A DNA stretch of 64,000 nt, taken from NCBI RefSeq assembly GCF_007992115.1, contig NZ_BJZQ01000003.1, positions 1 to 64,000 of the forward strand, in the 5' to 3' direction. The notes beneath the pieces were generated by a model. The model saw only the letters and a program-made list of their open reading frames with translations, was not told the origin of the DNA and made no database searches. Origin of the DNA: Aeromicrobium flavum. Its GTDB lineage: Bacteria; Actinomycetota; Actinomycetes; Propionibacteriales; Nocardioidaceae. The stretch's first letter is position 1; each line of letters begins with the position of its first letter. Made by a program: the position numbers and the translations under genes. Below, one piece after another: positions 38,829 through 49,780 of this stretch.

Positions 38829-39650
38829 CTACTCGTGAACGTCGCCGGCGGCGGCACGACGGGCGAGCTCGCGGTCCATCCGTCGGAAGAACGGCGCCGT
38901 CGCCCGCGTGACCACGCCGGGCAGCAACGCCATCGAGGCCTCGCCGGCCACCCCGAACGCGCTGGTGACCCTCGACGGCCGCGAGACCACGGCGCGCTCG
39001 ATCCAGCGTGCTGCCTGGTCGGGGCTCATCATCCGCATCGCCCGGTAGATCTCGGTGCCGCCGGACATGGGCGTGCGCACCATCGGGAAGTGGACGACGG
39101 AGGTCGTGATCCCGGCGTGCCCCAGCTCGGCCGAGAGGGAGCGGACGTACGACTCCAGGGCGCTCTTGCTGGCGAGGTAGGCCGAGAACAGGGGGATCGG
39201 CACCTGGGTCGAGAGCGTCGAGCTGACGACGACGTGACCCCCGCCCTGCGCGAGCATCGACGGCAGCAGCAGGTGGACGAGCCGGACGGCCGCGAAGTAG
39301 TTGATCGCCATGACGCGCTCGTGGTCGTGCAGGCGGTCGAGCGACTCGGCGATGGGCCGGCGGATCGAGCGCGCCGCGTTGCTGAGCAGCACGTCGACGC
39401 GCCCGTGCGCGGCGAGGACCTCGGCCACCGTCCGTCGCGTGGCCGCCTCGTCCGTGAGGTCGACGGGGTACGCGTCCGCGCGGCCTCCGTCGGCTCGGAT
39501 CCCGGCCGCGACGGACTCGAGCTCGTCGGCGCGGCGGGCCAGCAGGCACACCGTCGCGCCACGGGCGGCCAGTCGTCGCGCGGCGGCGGCGCCGATGCCG
39601 CTCGAGGAACCGGTGACCACGATGACCTGCCCGGCCGGATCGATGCCCAT
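38829..39650 (-). CDS. SDR family oxidoreductase
   Basis: A 273-aa classical short-chain dehydrogenase: cofactor loop TGSSSGIGAAAA near residue 14, the Asn-motif SNAA in place of NNAG, catalytic Ser in VVSSTLSTQ, and YLASKSAL (YxxxK). Its C-terminus has hydrophobic and amphipathic segments, as in lipid-acting SDRs. The substrate is unknown. A TACGAT hexamer lies 8 nt before the ATG. A perfect Crp-type palindrome at 39655-39670 covers that hexamer, so the same site may control this gene and the divergent hydroxylase. Confidence 0.83.
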   Translation of the reverse strand: MGIDPAGQVIVVTGSSSGIGAAAARRLAARGATVCLLARRADELESVAAGIRADGGRADAYPVDLTDEAATRRTVAEVLAAHGRVDVLLSNAARSIRRPIAESLDRLHDHERVMAINYFAAVRLVHLLLPSMLAQGGGHVVVSSTLSTQVPIPLFSAYLASKSALESYVRSLSAELGHAGITTSVVHFPMVRTPMSGGTEIYRAMRMMSPDQAARWIERAVVSRPSRVTSAFGVAGEASMALLPGVVTRATAPFFRRMDRELARRAAAGDVHE

Positions 39651-39654
39651 GGGG

Positions 39655-39670
39655 TGTGATCGTAGTCACA
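39655..39670. promoter_or_regulatory. Perfect Crp/GlxR-type site between SDR and hydroxylase genes
   Basis: TGTGATCGTAGTCACA matches TGTGA-N6-TCACA exactly. It covers the likely -10 of the SDR gene and is centred about 29 bases upstream of the hydroxylase start, a place that would block both promoters. Confidence 0.6.
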
Positions 39671-39691
39671 GGGACGACGTATCGTGGGTCC

Positions 39692-40585
39692 GTGCTCGCC
39701 GACCTCCTCGACCCGATGAAGAACCCGCTGACGTACGCGGTGCCGTTCTTCCTGCTGAGCATCGCGATCGAGGTGGCGGCGCTGCGCTGGCTCGACCACG
39801 ACGACAACGTCACGGGCTACGCGCTCAAGGACGCCCGCACCTCGATCTCGATGGGCCTCGGGTCGATCGTGTTCCTCACGACGTTCAAGGTCATCACGTT
39901 CTTCGCGTTCGTCTTCGTGTTCGCGCACTTCGCGCTGTTCGAGCTGCCCACCTCGGCCTGGTGGTACTGGCCGGCGCTGATCATCGGGCTCGACTTCTGC
40001 TACTACTGGCACCACCGCTTCAGCCACCGCGTGCGCATCGGCTGGGCCGGCCACCAGGCCCACCACTCCAGCGAGTTCATGAACTTCGGCACCGCCCTGC
40101 GGCAGAAGTGGAATCCCTGGTTCGAGTTCTTCTTCTGGCTGCCGTTGCCGCTGCTGGGCTTCGCGCCGTGGACGCTGTTCGCGGCCTTCGCGATCAACCT
40201 GATCTACCAGTTCTTCGTGCACACCGAGATGGTCGGCCGGCTGCCCCGCCCGATCGAGCTCGTCTTCAACACGCCGTCGCACCATCGGGTGCACCACGGG
40301 TCGGACCCGGAGTACCTCGACAAGAACTACGGCGGCATCCTCATCGTCTGGGACCGGCTCTTCGGCACCTTCCAGCCCGAGCTGCGCCGGCCGCGCTACG
40401 GGTTGACCCACCCCGTGGAGACGTACAACCTGCTCACCCTGCAGTACGGCGACTACCGGAAGATGGTCGCCGACGTCCGATCGGCGGCGACCTGGCGCGA
40501 CAGGCTGGGCTATGTGCTGGGGCCCCCGGGCTGGAAGCCGGACGGATCGATCGACCGCGGCCGTACGGAGGCCGGCACGGGCTGA
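39692..40585 (+). CDS. Fatty acid hydroxylase / sterol desaturase family membrane protein
   Basis: A 297-aa di-iron membrane oxygenase. About four or five membrane segments surround the His-box set: HHRFSHR, GHQAHHSSEF and HHRVHHG, which together bind two irons. The natural substrate (a lipid or terpenoid) is unknown. GTG 39692 is chosen because TATCGT at 39680-39685 ends 6 nt upstream; an upstream in-frame ATG at 39656 would lie inside the Crp-type palindrome. It is divergent from an SDR gene, a pairing that suggests hydroxylation and oxidation of the same lipid (inference). Confidence 0.85.
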   Translation: MLADLLDPMKNPLTYAVPFFLLSIAIEVAALRWLDHDDNVTGYALKDARTSISMGLGSIVFLTTFKVITFFAFVFVFAHFALFELPTSAWWYWPALIIGLDFCYYWHHRFSHRVRIGWAGHQAHHSSEFMNFGTALRQKWNPWFEFFFWLPLPLLGFAPWTLFAAFAINLIYQFFVHTEMVGRLPRPIELVFNTPSHHRVHHGSDPEYLDKNYGGILIVWDRLFGTFQPELRRPRYGLTHPVETYNLLTLQYGDYRKMVADVRSAATWRDRLGYVLGPPGWKPDGSIDRGRTEAGTG

Positions 40586-40668
40586 GCCTCGTCGTGGCGA
40601 GGGGCGCGACCGGCCTTCCCCTCGTAGGGTGAGGCCTGTCGCCGACACGCAACCGAGAGGATCCGACG

Positions 40669-41622
<954 letters not shown>

Positions 41623-41640
41623 GCCGGGCGGTCGCCCAGG

Positions 41641-42381
41641 TCACGACGGTCGGCGGTGCACCTTCCACTGCGCGGCCTGGGCGACCGGCTTGATCACCAT
41701 CAGGTCGATGTCGACGTGCGCGGGGCGCGTCGCGACCCAGCAGATCGCGTCGGCGATGTCCTCCGCCACGAGCGGCTCGTCCACGCCCGCGTAGACGGCC
41801 TCGGCGCGGGCCGAGTCGCCGTCGAACCGGGTGAGGCTGAACTCCTCGGTCTTGACCATGCCGGGCGAGATCTCGGTGATCCGCACGGGCTGGCCGTTCA
41901 GCTCCAGCCGCAGGGTCTCGGTGACGGCGGCCAGGGCGTGCTTGGCCGCGGTGTAGCCGCCCCCGCCCTCGTACACGACGCGGCCGGCCGTCGAGCCGAC
42001 GTTGATGATCGTGCCGGCGCCGGAGGCGACCAGCGCGGGCGCGAGGGCCTTCGTCACGGCCACCGTGCCCAGCACGTTGACCTCGTACATCCAGCGCCAG
42101 TCGTCCAGGTCGGCGGCGGCCACGTCGGCCATGCCCTTGGCGCCGCCGGCGTTGTTGACCAGCAGATCGAGCCGGTCGCCGACGGCCTCGGCCAGGCGCG
42201 CGACGTCGTCGGCGTCGGTGATGTCGCAGGTCAGCGCGATCGCGCCGATCTCCTCGGCGAGCCGCTCGATGCGGTCGCGACGGCGGGCGACGGCGAGGAC
42301 GGTGTATCCGGCGGCCGAGAGGGCGCGGGCCGTGGCCTCGCCGATCCCGCTGCTGGCTCCGGTGACGACTGCGGTGGGCAT
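41641..42381 (-). CDS. SDR family NAD(P)-dependent oxidoreductase
   Basis: A 246-aa classical SDR, close to the YdfG/serine-dehydrogenase-like group. It has [15 protein letters not shown] near residue 8, VNNAGGAKG, catalytic Ser in NVGSTAGR, and YTAAKHAL (YxxxK), then [12 protein letters not shown]. The substrate may be a small hydroxy acid or amino acid (inference). ATG 42381 lies 6 nt after CACGCT on the minus strand; a GTG two codons upstream is an alternative. It is divergent from mshA with only 26 nt between starts, so their promoters overlap. Confidence 0.85.
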   Translation of the reverse strand: MPTAVVTGASSGIGEATARALSAAGYTVLAVARRRDRIERLAEEIGAIALTCDITDADDVARLAEAVGDRLDLLVNNAGGAKGMADVAAADLDDWRWMYEVNVLGTVAVTKALAPALVASGAGTIINVGSTAGRVVYEGGGGYTAAKHALAAVTETLRLELNGQPVRITEISPGMVKTEEFSLTRFDGDSARAEAVYAGVDEPLVAEDIADAICWVATRPAHVDIDLMVIKPVAQAAQWKVHRRPS

Positions 42382-42407
42382 GGGCACAGCGTGCCAGAAT
42401 GGATCTC

Positions 42408-43634
42408 ATGGCTGCTCGAGGGATCCATCGTGTCGCGATGCTCTCGGCTCACACCTCCCCGCTGGACCAGCCCGGCACGGGCGATGCCGGGGGCATGAAC
42501 GTCTACGTCATCGAGCTCTCGCGCCGATTGGCCGCGCGGGGCATCGAGGTCGAGGTGTTCACGCGCGCCACGTCCCGGCACCTGCCTCCGGTCGTGGAGG
42601 CCGGCGACGGCATCCGCGTGCACCACGTCGCGGCCGGACCGTTCGAGGGCCTCACCAAGGGCGACCTGCCGAGCCAGCTGTGCGCGTTCGTGCGCGACGT
42701 CCTGCGGGTCGAGGCGTGGCACGAGCCCGGCTACTTCGACCTCGTCCACTCGCACTACTGGCTCTCGGGCCAGGTGGGCACGGTCCTGCGCGAGCGCTGG
42801 GGCGTGCCGCTGGTGCACTCGATGCACACGATGGCCAAGGTCAAGAACGCCGCGCTCGCACTCGGCGACCGTCCCGAGCCCGTCGGCCGGGTCGCGGGCG
42901 AGGAGGAGATCGTGCGGTTCGCCGACCGCCTCATCGCCAACACCGCCGAGGAGCGCCGCGAGCTGATCGACCTGTACGACGCCGACCCGCTCGGGGTCGA
43001 GGTCGTCCACCCCGGCGTCGACCTCGACGTCTTCAGCGGCTCCGAACCCGACGACGAGCCGCCCCTGATCGTGTTCGCGGGCCGCATCCAGCCGCTCAAG
43101 GCGCCCGACGTGGTGCTGGAGGCGTCCGCCCTGCTCGACGTGCCGCACCGGGTGGCCGTCATCGGCGGCCCGTCCGGCAGCGGCCTCGACCGGCCCACCG
43201 AGCTGACCGACCTCGCCGAGCGGCTCGGCATCGCCGACCGGGTCGAGTTCGTCCCCACCGTCAGTCAGGCAGAGCTCGCCGGCTGGTACTCGAGGGCCGC
43301 CGTGGTGTGCGTGCCCTCGTACAACGAGTCGTTCGGCCTCGTCGCGATCGAGGCCCAGGCCTGTGGCACGCCGGTCGTCGCCGCGGCCGTCGGCGGCCTC
43401 ACCACCGCGGTGGCCGACGGCGTCACCGGCACCCTCGTCGACGGTCACGACCCGGCCGACTACGCCGCGGCGATCCGGCCGTACCTGACCGATCCCGCGT
43501 TCCGCCGAGATGCCGGCGCGAAGGCCGTCCGCCATGCTGAGTCCTTCGGCTGGGACGCCACCGCCGAACGCACGCTCGACGTCTATGCCGCGGCGCTGCG
43601 GGACCGTGAGGCGGCGCAGGAGGAGGCAGGATGA
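42408..43634 (+). CDS. mshA: D-inositol-3-phosphate glycosyltransferase (mycothiol synthesis)
   Basis: Transfers GlcNAc from UDP-GlcNAc to inositol 3-phosphate, the first step of mycothiol synthesis. The 408-aa GT4 enzyme starts with [24 protein letters not shown], whose core is typical of MshA, then has [27 protein letters not shown], and [21 protein letters not shown] with the EX7E pair. ATG 42408 lies 7 nt after CAGAAT. The YbjN gene overlaps the stop by 4 nt, the usual actinobacterial pairing. Confidence 0.92.
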   Translation: MAARGIHRVAMLSAHTSPLDQPGTGDAGGMNVYVIELSRRLAARGIEVEVFTRATSRHLPPVVEAGDGIRVHHVAAGPFEGLTKGDLPSQLCAFVRDVLRVEAWHEPGYFDLVHSHYWLSGQVGTVLRERWGVPLVHSMHTMAKVKNAALALGDRPEPVGRVAGEEEIVRFADRLIANTAEERRELIDLYDADPLGVEVVHPGVDLDVFSGSEPDDEPPLIVFAGRIQPLKAPDVVLEASALLDVPHRVAVIGGPSGSGLDRPTELTDLAERLGIADRVEFVPTVSQAELAGWYSRAAVVCVPSYNESFGLVAIEAQACGTPVVAAAVGGLTTAVADGVTGTLVDGHDPADYAAAIRPYLTDPAFRRDAGAKAVRHAESFGWDATAERTLDVYAAALRDREAAQEEAG

Positions 43635-44116
43635 CCGACGTTCGCGACGTGATCGTCGCAGCACTCGACGAGGCCGGACACGAGTACGTCCGGCACGGTG
43701 GCGACGTGTTCGAGGTTGAGCTGCCCGGCGAGCGCAAGCTCAAGACCGCGTGTCGGCTCGAGGTCGGCAGGCACGCGCTGGGGGTGCACGCGTTCGTCGC
43801 CCGGCACCCCGACGAGAACCACGAGGCCGTCTACCGCTGGCTGCTGGAGCGCAACCTCAAGCTCTACGGCGTCGCGTTCGCCGTCGACTCGGCGGGCGAC
43901 ATCTACCTCGACGGCCGGATGCCGCTGGAGGCCGTGACGGCGCAGGAGCTCGACCGGGTGCTCGGCGCGGTGCTGTCGTACGCCGACGAGTCGTTCAACA
44001 CGATCCTCGAGCTCGGCTTCGCCAGCAGCATCCGCAAGGAGTGGCGCTGGCGCGAGTCGCGGGGCGAGTCCACGCGCAACCTCGACGCATTCCGCCACCT
44101 GCGTCCCACCGATTGA
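43631..44116 (+). CDS. YbjN domain-containing protein
   Basis: A 161-aa protein of the YbjN family, a fold related to type III secretion chaperones. It has alternating strands ([20 protein letters not shown]) and a helix-rich C-terminus ([20 protein letters not shown]). Its function is unknown; the gene is conserved next to mshA in actinobacteria, which hints at a link to mycothiol or redox homeostasis (inference). The ATG overlaps the mshA stop (ATGA), and an AGGAGG site lies just upstream. Confidence 0.82.
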   Translation: MTDVRDVIVAALDEAGHEYVRHGGDVFEVELPGERKLKTACRLEVGRHALGVHAFVARHPDENHEAVYRWLLERNLKLYGVAFAVDSAGDIYLDGRMPLEAVTAQELDRVLGAVLSYADESFNTILELGFASSIRKEWRWRESRGESTRNLDAFRHLRPTD

Positions 44117-44155
44117 GCAGCTTCCCCGTACCCCGACGGCCCCAGGAGGCCCCGC

Positions 44156-44902
44156 ATGCCCCGCTTCTTCCCGCTCGGAACGAGCCGGTTGCACGAGACC
44201 ATGGAGGTCCACCCCGACCTGATGGCGTTCCCTCACCTGGGCTACTTCCACTCGAGCTCGCAGATGGTCGACGTGGTGGCGTTCCTCCAGGGCGAGCGCG
44301 ACCTGTCGCCCGAGCAGGCGCGGTACTTCTTCCGCAAGGACCAGACACCGCACAACCGCTTCGACCCGACGCTGTGGTCCGACGAGCCGCAGGCGGCGTT
44401 CGACACCGCCCGCGCCGCTTTCGGCGAGGCCGATCGCGTGATCATCGAGATCTGCAGCCCGCAGAGCTACCGGTGGGGTGACCTGCACGTCCAGGGGAAC
44501 CCGAACCACTACCGCGACGCCCCGTATGCGGAGGTCTGGCGCGAGGGCTACTACGCGACGTACGACCCGTCCGCCGGTGTCACGGTCTTCGACGACACGG
44601 AGAGCGTGTCGGCGAACGTGCGCGCCTTGGCATCGACGCTGGGTCGCTCGGGCAAGGAGCTGACCGTGCTGGGCCACCTCGTCGACCCGGGCAATCCCAA
44701 CGCCACCCGCGTCGCGAACAACCGCGCGGTGGAGGCGGCGGCAGCGGACAGCGCCGACCTCGGCGTGCGGTACTTCGACGCCTCGCCGTTCGTGGCCGAG
44801 CACGGCTTCCGGGTGCTGGACAACGGCACGGTCGACATCCACCACCTGCCCCACGCCGCCTACCCCTCGCTGTTCGACGCGCTGACGGGGACGTCGAACT
44901 AG
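44156..44902 (+). CDS. SGNH/GSCFA-like protein, tandem paralogue A
   Basis: A 248-aa protein with PLGTSRLHE near residue 8 in the place of the nucleophile block, YFHSSSQMVDVVAFLQGER, and a C-terminal DIHH at 227-230 that fits the DxxH block of SGNH hydrolases. It aligns with the next gene across its whole length. No signal peptide is seen, so it acts in the cytoplasm. An esterase or acyltransferase on a sugar or small molecule is possible, but the reaction is unknown. A clear AGGAGG ribosome site precedes ATG 44156. Confidence 0.55.
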   Translation: MPRFFPLGTSRLHETMEVHPDLMAFPHLGYFHSSSQMVDVVAFLQGERDLSPEQARYFFRKDQTPHNRFDPTLWSDEPQAAFDTARAAFGEADRVIIEICSPQSYRWGDLHVQGNPNHYRDAPYAEVWREGYYATYDPSAGVTVFDDTESVSANVRALASTLGRSGKELTVLGHLVDPGNPNATRVANNRAVEAAAADSADLGVRYFDASPFVAEHGFRVLDNGTVDIHHLPHAAYPSLFDALTGTSN

Positions 44903-44953
44903 CCGGCACCTCGACCTTCAGGTCGTCCGGAGGTCGTGACCTATGCTCGGCTC

Positions 44954-45745
44954 ATGGGAACCGACGGACCACGCGTGCTGGCGATCGGCAGTTGTCGGGT
45001 GTTCCGGCCGCTGCGCAAGCTCGCGGCGGACGACCACCTGACGCTGGTCAACGCAGCTGCCCACGAGTCGTGGTTCACCCACACCAGCGCCGCTGCCGTG
45101 CAGTACCTGGATGTCGTCCAGGGGAGGCGGGAGATCCCGCACGAGCTACGTGGTGCGGTGATGGAGAGCCCGTTCACGGAGTGGGCGGACGACATGAGCG
45201 TGGAGCTGCCGGCCGCCGACGTGGTCGTGGTCGAGGTCTCGTCGATGAAGCGACACGTCGTCGACGGCTTCCACCTCAACGCCCACAAGGTCTACGGGAT
45301 CGCGAACGAGGGCGGGTTCGACTACCGGCGAGTCGTCCACGGAGACACCGGCGAGCTGCCGGACGACCACCGGCTCAAGCAGATGACGGTCACGCCGACG
45401 TCTCTGGCCGAGACCGTCGCGGACGTCCAGCGCATCGAGCAGCTGACGGGTGTCCCGGTCGTGCTCGTCGACCATCTGCACGCGTTGACCGACGGTGGGG
45501 TGGTGCTGGCCGGGCGTGAGGAGCTCGCAGCCCAGCTGCGCGACGCAGCCGCCGAGACGGGGGCGACGTTCCACTCGACCCGTCCGCTGATCGAGGAGCA
45601 CGGGCAGGACATCGCCCTGCTCGACGTGAACCATTACCGCGACGAGTTCGAGATCACCGCCGGGAAGTCGCTCCTGACGACGATCGAGAGCGCCGCCCAG
45701 GTGTCGTCCGGCTCCGCCTCCGGTCGTCCGGGTCCGCAGGACTGA
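44954..45745 (+). CDS. SGNH/GSCFA-like protein, tandem paralogue B
   Basis: A 263-aa relative of the preceding protein. IGSCRVFRPL (Ser13, Cys14) stands at the nucleophile block. WFTHTSAAAVQYLDVVQGRREIP aligns with the paralogue, and DVNH at 224-227 gives the DxxH block at almost the same position. Residues after 250 are a Ser/Gly-rich tail. The reaction is unknown. ATG 44954 is 6 nt after TATGCT (44942-44947), so it has its own leaderless promoter although it follows its paralogue by only 51 nt. Confidence 0.55.
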   Translation: MGTDGPRVLAIGSCRVFRPLRKLAADDHLTLVNAAAHESWFTHTSAAAVQYLDVVQGRREIPHELRGAVMESPFTEWADDMSVELPAADVVVVEVSSMKRHVVDGFHLNAHKVYGIANEGGFDYRRVVHGDTGELPDDHRLKQMTVTPTSLAETVADVQRIEQLTGVPVVLVDHLHALTDGGVVLAGREELAAQLRDAAAETGATFHSTRPLIEEHGQDIALLDVNHYRDEFEITAGKSLLTTIESAAQVSSGSASGRPGPQD

Positions 45746-45777
45746 CCGGCGCGGGGTCGTCACGTAGCGTGGTGGCC

Positions 45778-46350
45778 GTGAAAGCCATCGTGTTCGCGGA
45801 CGTCGTGGACGCCTGGTCGTACGTGGGGGCGGTGCGCTTCGAGCGCGCGGCCGCGCTCTACACGATCCTCACCGGCGAGCCGATCGAGGTCGCCTACCGC
45901 GCGGCGGCGTTCGACGCCGTGTCCGAGGCCGGAGACGTGGCCGCGGCCGCCCGGATCACCGGCATCGACCTCAACGTCGACGAGGTCGTCCCGGCCGACT
46001 CCACCGATGCGTGGCGGCTGCTGACGTGGGCCGAGGAGTCCGGCGCCGACGTGCAGCGCGAGCTGCTGCACCAGCTCTGGCGCGCGCACTTCCTCGAGGG
46101 CACGGACGTCTCCGACGCCTTCGTGCTGGCCAGCCGTGCAGCGCTCGTGGGACTCGACCTCGAGACCGCCGACGCCCTGCTGGCCAGCGACGAGATGCGC
46201 GCCGAGGTCGAGCAGCAGCGCGACACCGCCGCGGCCATCGGTGCGACGTCCTCGCCGTTCGTGGTCGTCGACGCCCGCTACACGCTCGCCGGCGTCCACT
46301 CCCAGGACGACTACCTGAGGGCCCTGCAGTCGATCGCGGCCCAGCACTAG
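45778..46350 (+). CDS. DsbA/FrnE-fold protein lacking all cysteines
   Basis: A 190-aa protein with the DsbA/2-hydroxychromene-isomerase layout: an N-terminal strand and helix ([17 protein letters not shown]), a helical insertion, and the cis-Pro/C-terminal block [22 protein letters not shown]. Where FrnE-type proteins have CPWC, this one reads DAWS, and the whole protein contains no cysteine. It therefore cannot be a thiol oxidoreductase; a binding or isomerase function is possible. GTG 45778 lies 7 nt after TAGCGT (45765-45770). gpmA follows 10 nt downstream. Confidence 0.72.
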   Translation: MKAIVFADVVDAWSYVGAVRFERAAALYTILTGEPIEVAYRAAAFDAVSEAGDVAAAARITGIDLNVDEVVPADSTDAWRLLTWAEESGADVQRELLHQLWRAHFLEGTDVSDAFVLASRAALVGLDLETADALLASDEMRAEVEQQRDTAAAIGATSSPFVVVDARYTLAGVHSQDDYLRALQSIAAQH

Positions 46351-46360
46351 GGTGGTCGCC

Positions 46361-47104
46361 ATGAGCACTCTGGTCCTGCTGCGCCACGGGCACAGCGAGT
46401 GGAACGCCCGCAACCTCTTCACCGGCTGGGTCGACGTCGACCTAAACGAGCAGGGCGTCGAGGAGGCGCTTCGCGCCCCGGCCCTGCTGCGCGACGCCGG
46501 CATCCTCCCGGACGTCTCGCACACCTCGCTGCTGCGCCGCGCGATCCGGACGGCCGAGATCACCCTCAACGGCATCGATCGGCACTGGATCCCCGTGAAG
46601 CGCAGCTGGCGGCTCAACGAGCGCCACTACGGCGCCCTGCAGGGCAAGGACAAGAAGGCCACCCTCGAGGAGTTCGGCGAGGAGCAGTTCATGACGTGGC
46701 GCCGGTCGTACTCGACGCCGCCGCCTGCGCTCGACGACGCGTCGGAGTTCAGCCAGGTGGGCGACGCCCGCTACGCCGAGCTGCCCAGCGAGCTGATGCC
46801 GCGCACCGAATGCCTGGCCGACGTGCTCGACCGGATGCTGCCGTACTGGTACGACCAGATCGTGCCCGACCTGCGCGACGGCAAAACGGTGCTCGTGACG
46901 GCCCACGGCAACTCGCTGCGTGCGCTGGTCAAGCACCTCGACGGGCTGGGCGAGGACGAGGTCGTCGGCCTCAACATCCCCACCGGCATCCCGCTGGCCT
47001 ACGACCTCGACGACGACCTCAAGCCGACCCAGCGCGGTGGCCGCTACCTCGACCCCGCGGCCGCCGAGGCCGCCATCGCCGCCGTCGCCAACCAGGGCCG
47101 CTGA
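46361..47104 (+). CDS. gpmA: 2,3-bisphosphoglycerate-dependent phosphoglycerate mutase
   Basis: Glycolytic enzyme interconverting 3- and 2-phosphoglycerate. The 247-aa product has the phospho-His motif [18 protein letters not shown] at residues 5-22, [22 protein letters not shown], and the second His in [14 protein letters not shown]. Length fits the dPGM family. ATG 46361 is 7 nt after TAGGGT, whose TAG is also the stop codon of the preceding gene. Its position upstream of regX3-senX3-phoU is conserved in actinobacteria. Confidence 0.95.
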   Translation: MSTLVLLRHGHSEWNARNLFTGWVDVDLNEQGVEEALRAPALLRDAGILPDVSHTSLLRRAIRTAEITLNGIDRHWIPVKRSWRLNERHYGALQGKDKKATLEEFGEEQFMTWRRSYSTPPPALDDASEFSQVGDARYAELPSELMPRTECLADVLDRMLPYWYDQIVPDLRDGKTVLVTAHGNSLRALVKHLDGLGEDEVVGLNIPTGIPLAYDLDDDLKPTQRGGRYLDPAAAEAAIAAVANQGR

Positions 47105-47109
47105 GGCAA

Positions 47110-47173
47110 CGCTGGCAGTGACGTTCGCGGGGTCGACACGCCGTGACGGACCCCCGGAACGTCACTCCCAGCG
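47110..47173. repeat. Inverted repeat, family B copy 1 (convergent gap gpmA/regX3)
   Basis: Arms 47110-47134 and 47149-47173 pair at 22 of 25 positions around a 14-nt loop. The element fills an 80-nt gap between two convergent stop codons. The loop core CGACACGCCGTGA and the right-arm end CCAGCGCTTCCT recur at 57065-57132. It is probably a bidirectional terminator. Confidence 0.75.
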
Positions 47174-47184
47174 CTTCCTGCGGA

Positions 47185-47858
47185 TCAGGCGTACTTGTAG
47201 CCGAGCCCGCGCACGGTGGTGAGGACCGTCGGATGGGCCGGGTCCGCCTCGATCTTGGCGCGCAGCCGCTTGACGTGGACGTCGAGCGTCTTGGTGTCGC
47301 CGACGTAGTCCGAGCCCCACACGCGGTCGATCAGCTGACCGCGGGTCAGGACCCGACCCGAGTTGCGCAGGAAGAACTCGAGCAGCTCGAACTCCTTCAG
47401 CGGCAGCTTGACCTCCCGGCCGTCGACCGCGACCAGGTGGCGGTCGACGTCCATGCGCACGGCACCGACCTCGATCACACCGTCCTCGTCGACCTCCTCG
47501 GGGGCGCCTCGGCGCAGGACCGCCCGGATCCGCGCCACGAGCTCGCGCGGCGAGTACGGCTTGGTGACGTAGTCGTCGGCGCCCAGCTCGAGGCCGACGA
47601 CCTTGTCGACCTCGGTGTCCTTCGCGCTGACCATGATGATCGGCACCGAGGACGTCTGGCGGATCGTGCGGCACACCTCGGTGCCGGACAGGCCCGGCAG
47701 CATGAGGTCGAGCAGGATGATGTCGGCGCCGCCGCGCTCGAACGCGGTCAGGGCGTCCGGACCGGTCTCGGCCACCGCGACGTCGTACCCCTCCTTCCGC
47801 AGGACGTACGACAGGGCCTCGCTGTAGCTGGCCTCGTCCTCGACGATCAGGACCTTGG

Positions 47859-47862
<4 letters not shown>
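47185..47862 (-). CDS. regX3: Phosphate-responsive response regulator RegX3/PhoP
   Basis: A 225-aa OmpR-type regulator: receiver domain (about 1-120) with phospho-acceptor Asp in IILLDLMLPG, the VSAKD Thr/Ser position and the KPYSPRELVARI Lys, then a winged-helix DNA-binding domain ending in VRGLGYKYA. With SenX3 it controls the phosphate-starvation response, and a PHO-box-like repeat lies upstream of phoU. The ATG overlaps the senX3 stop by 4 nt, so sensor and regulator are coupled. Confidence 0.93.
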
Positions 47863-48992
<1,130 letters not shown>

Positions 48993-49065
48993 GTGGTCGA
49001 TCGTAGGCCGCTGCGTGCCTGCGACCCGCATCGCAGGCACGGGTACCGCCACCCTTTCCGCTGGC

Positions 49066-49087
49066 GTTCACCCCGCGTTCATCGCAG
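49066..49087 (+). promoter_or_regulatory. PHO-box-like direct repeats
   Basis: GTTCACCCCGC and GTTCATCGCAG are two adjacent 11-mers, followed by a weaker ATTCATG unit near 49098. The spacing and GTTCA core match the actinobacterial PhoP/RegX3 box. They lie in the senX3/phoU divergent gap, about 40-60 bases before the phoU start. Confidence 0.6.
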
Positions 49088-49125
49088 GTCGCCGGGCATT
49101 CATGCGCCACGCCTACCGTCGACTC

Positions 49126-49773
49126 ATGCGCGACCAGTACTACGAGCAGCTCGACCAGATCGTCGACGAGCTCGTCCTCATCACCGACCGGGTGCGATCC
49201 GCCGTGGCCGATGCCACCACGGCCCTGCTCGACACCGACATCGCGACCGCCGAGCGGGTGATCGCGAACGAGAGCACCATCGAGGAGGCGATCGACGAGG
49301 TCGAGGAGCGCGCCCTCGTCCTGCTGGCGACCCAGCAGCCGGTCGCCACCGACCTGCGCCAGCTCGTCTCGACGCTGCGCATGGTCGCCGACCTGCAGCG
49401 CATGAGCGCGCTCGCGGTGCACGTCTCCAAGACCGCCCGGCGGCGCATGCCTGACGCCGCGGTGCCGCTGCCCGTGCAGCCGCTCATCCGCGACATGGCG
49501 AAGGTGGCGGACTCGATGATCGCCTCGGCCGCCCGGATCGTGTCCGAGCGCGACCTCGACGCGGCTGCGGCGCTGGAGTTCGAGGACGACGAGATGGACC
49601 GGCTCCGCAAGGAGCTGTTCCGTGTCCTGCTCGACGGCGAGTGGCCGCACGGCGTCGACACGGCCATCGACCTGGCCCTGCTCGGCCGCTACTACGAGCG
49701 CGTGGGCGACCACGCCGTCAACATGGCCCGCCGGGTCGTCTACCTCGTCACCGGCGAACTGCCGGTCGCCTGA
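49126..49773 (+). CDS. phoU: Phosphate signalling protein PhoU
   Basis: A 215-aa helical-bundle protein that dampens phosphate uptake and signalling through the SenX3 kinase and Pst transporter. It has two three-helix repeats, with the metal-cluster acidic motifs (TAERVIANESTIEEAIDEVE; FEDDEMDRLRKELF). ATG 49126 is 6 nt after TACCGT (49114-49119); the open frame upstream covers the regulatory region and is not coding. A strong 18-bp hairpin begins 8 nt after the stop. Confidence 0.93.
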   Translation: MRDQYYEQLDQIVDELVLITDRVRSAVADATTALLDTDIATAERVIANESTIEEAIDEVEERALVLLATQQPVATDLRQLVSTLRMVADLQRMSALAVHVSKTARRRMPDAAVPLPVQPLIRDMAKVADSMIASAARIVSERDLDAAAALEFEDDEMDRLRKELFRVLLDGEWPHGVDTAIDLALLGRYYERVGDHAVNMARRVVYLVTGELPVA

Positions 49774-49780
49774 CCACCGA

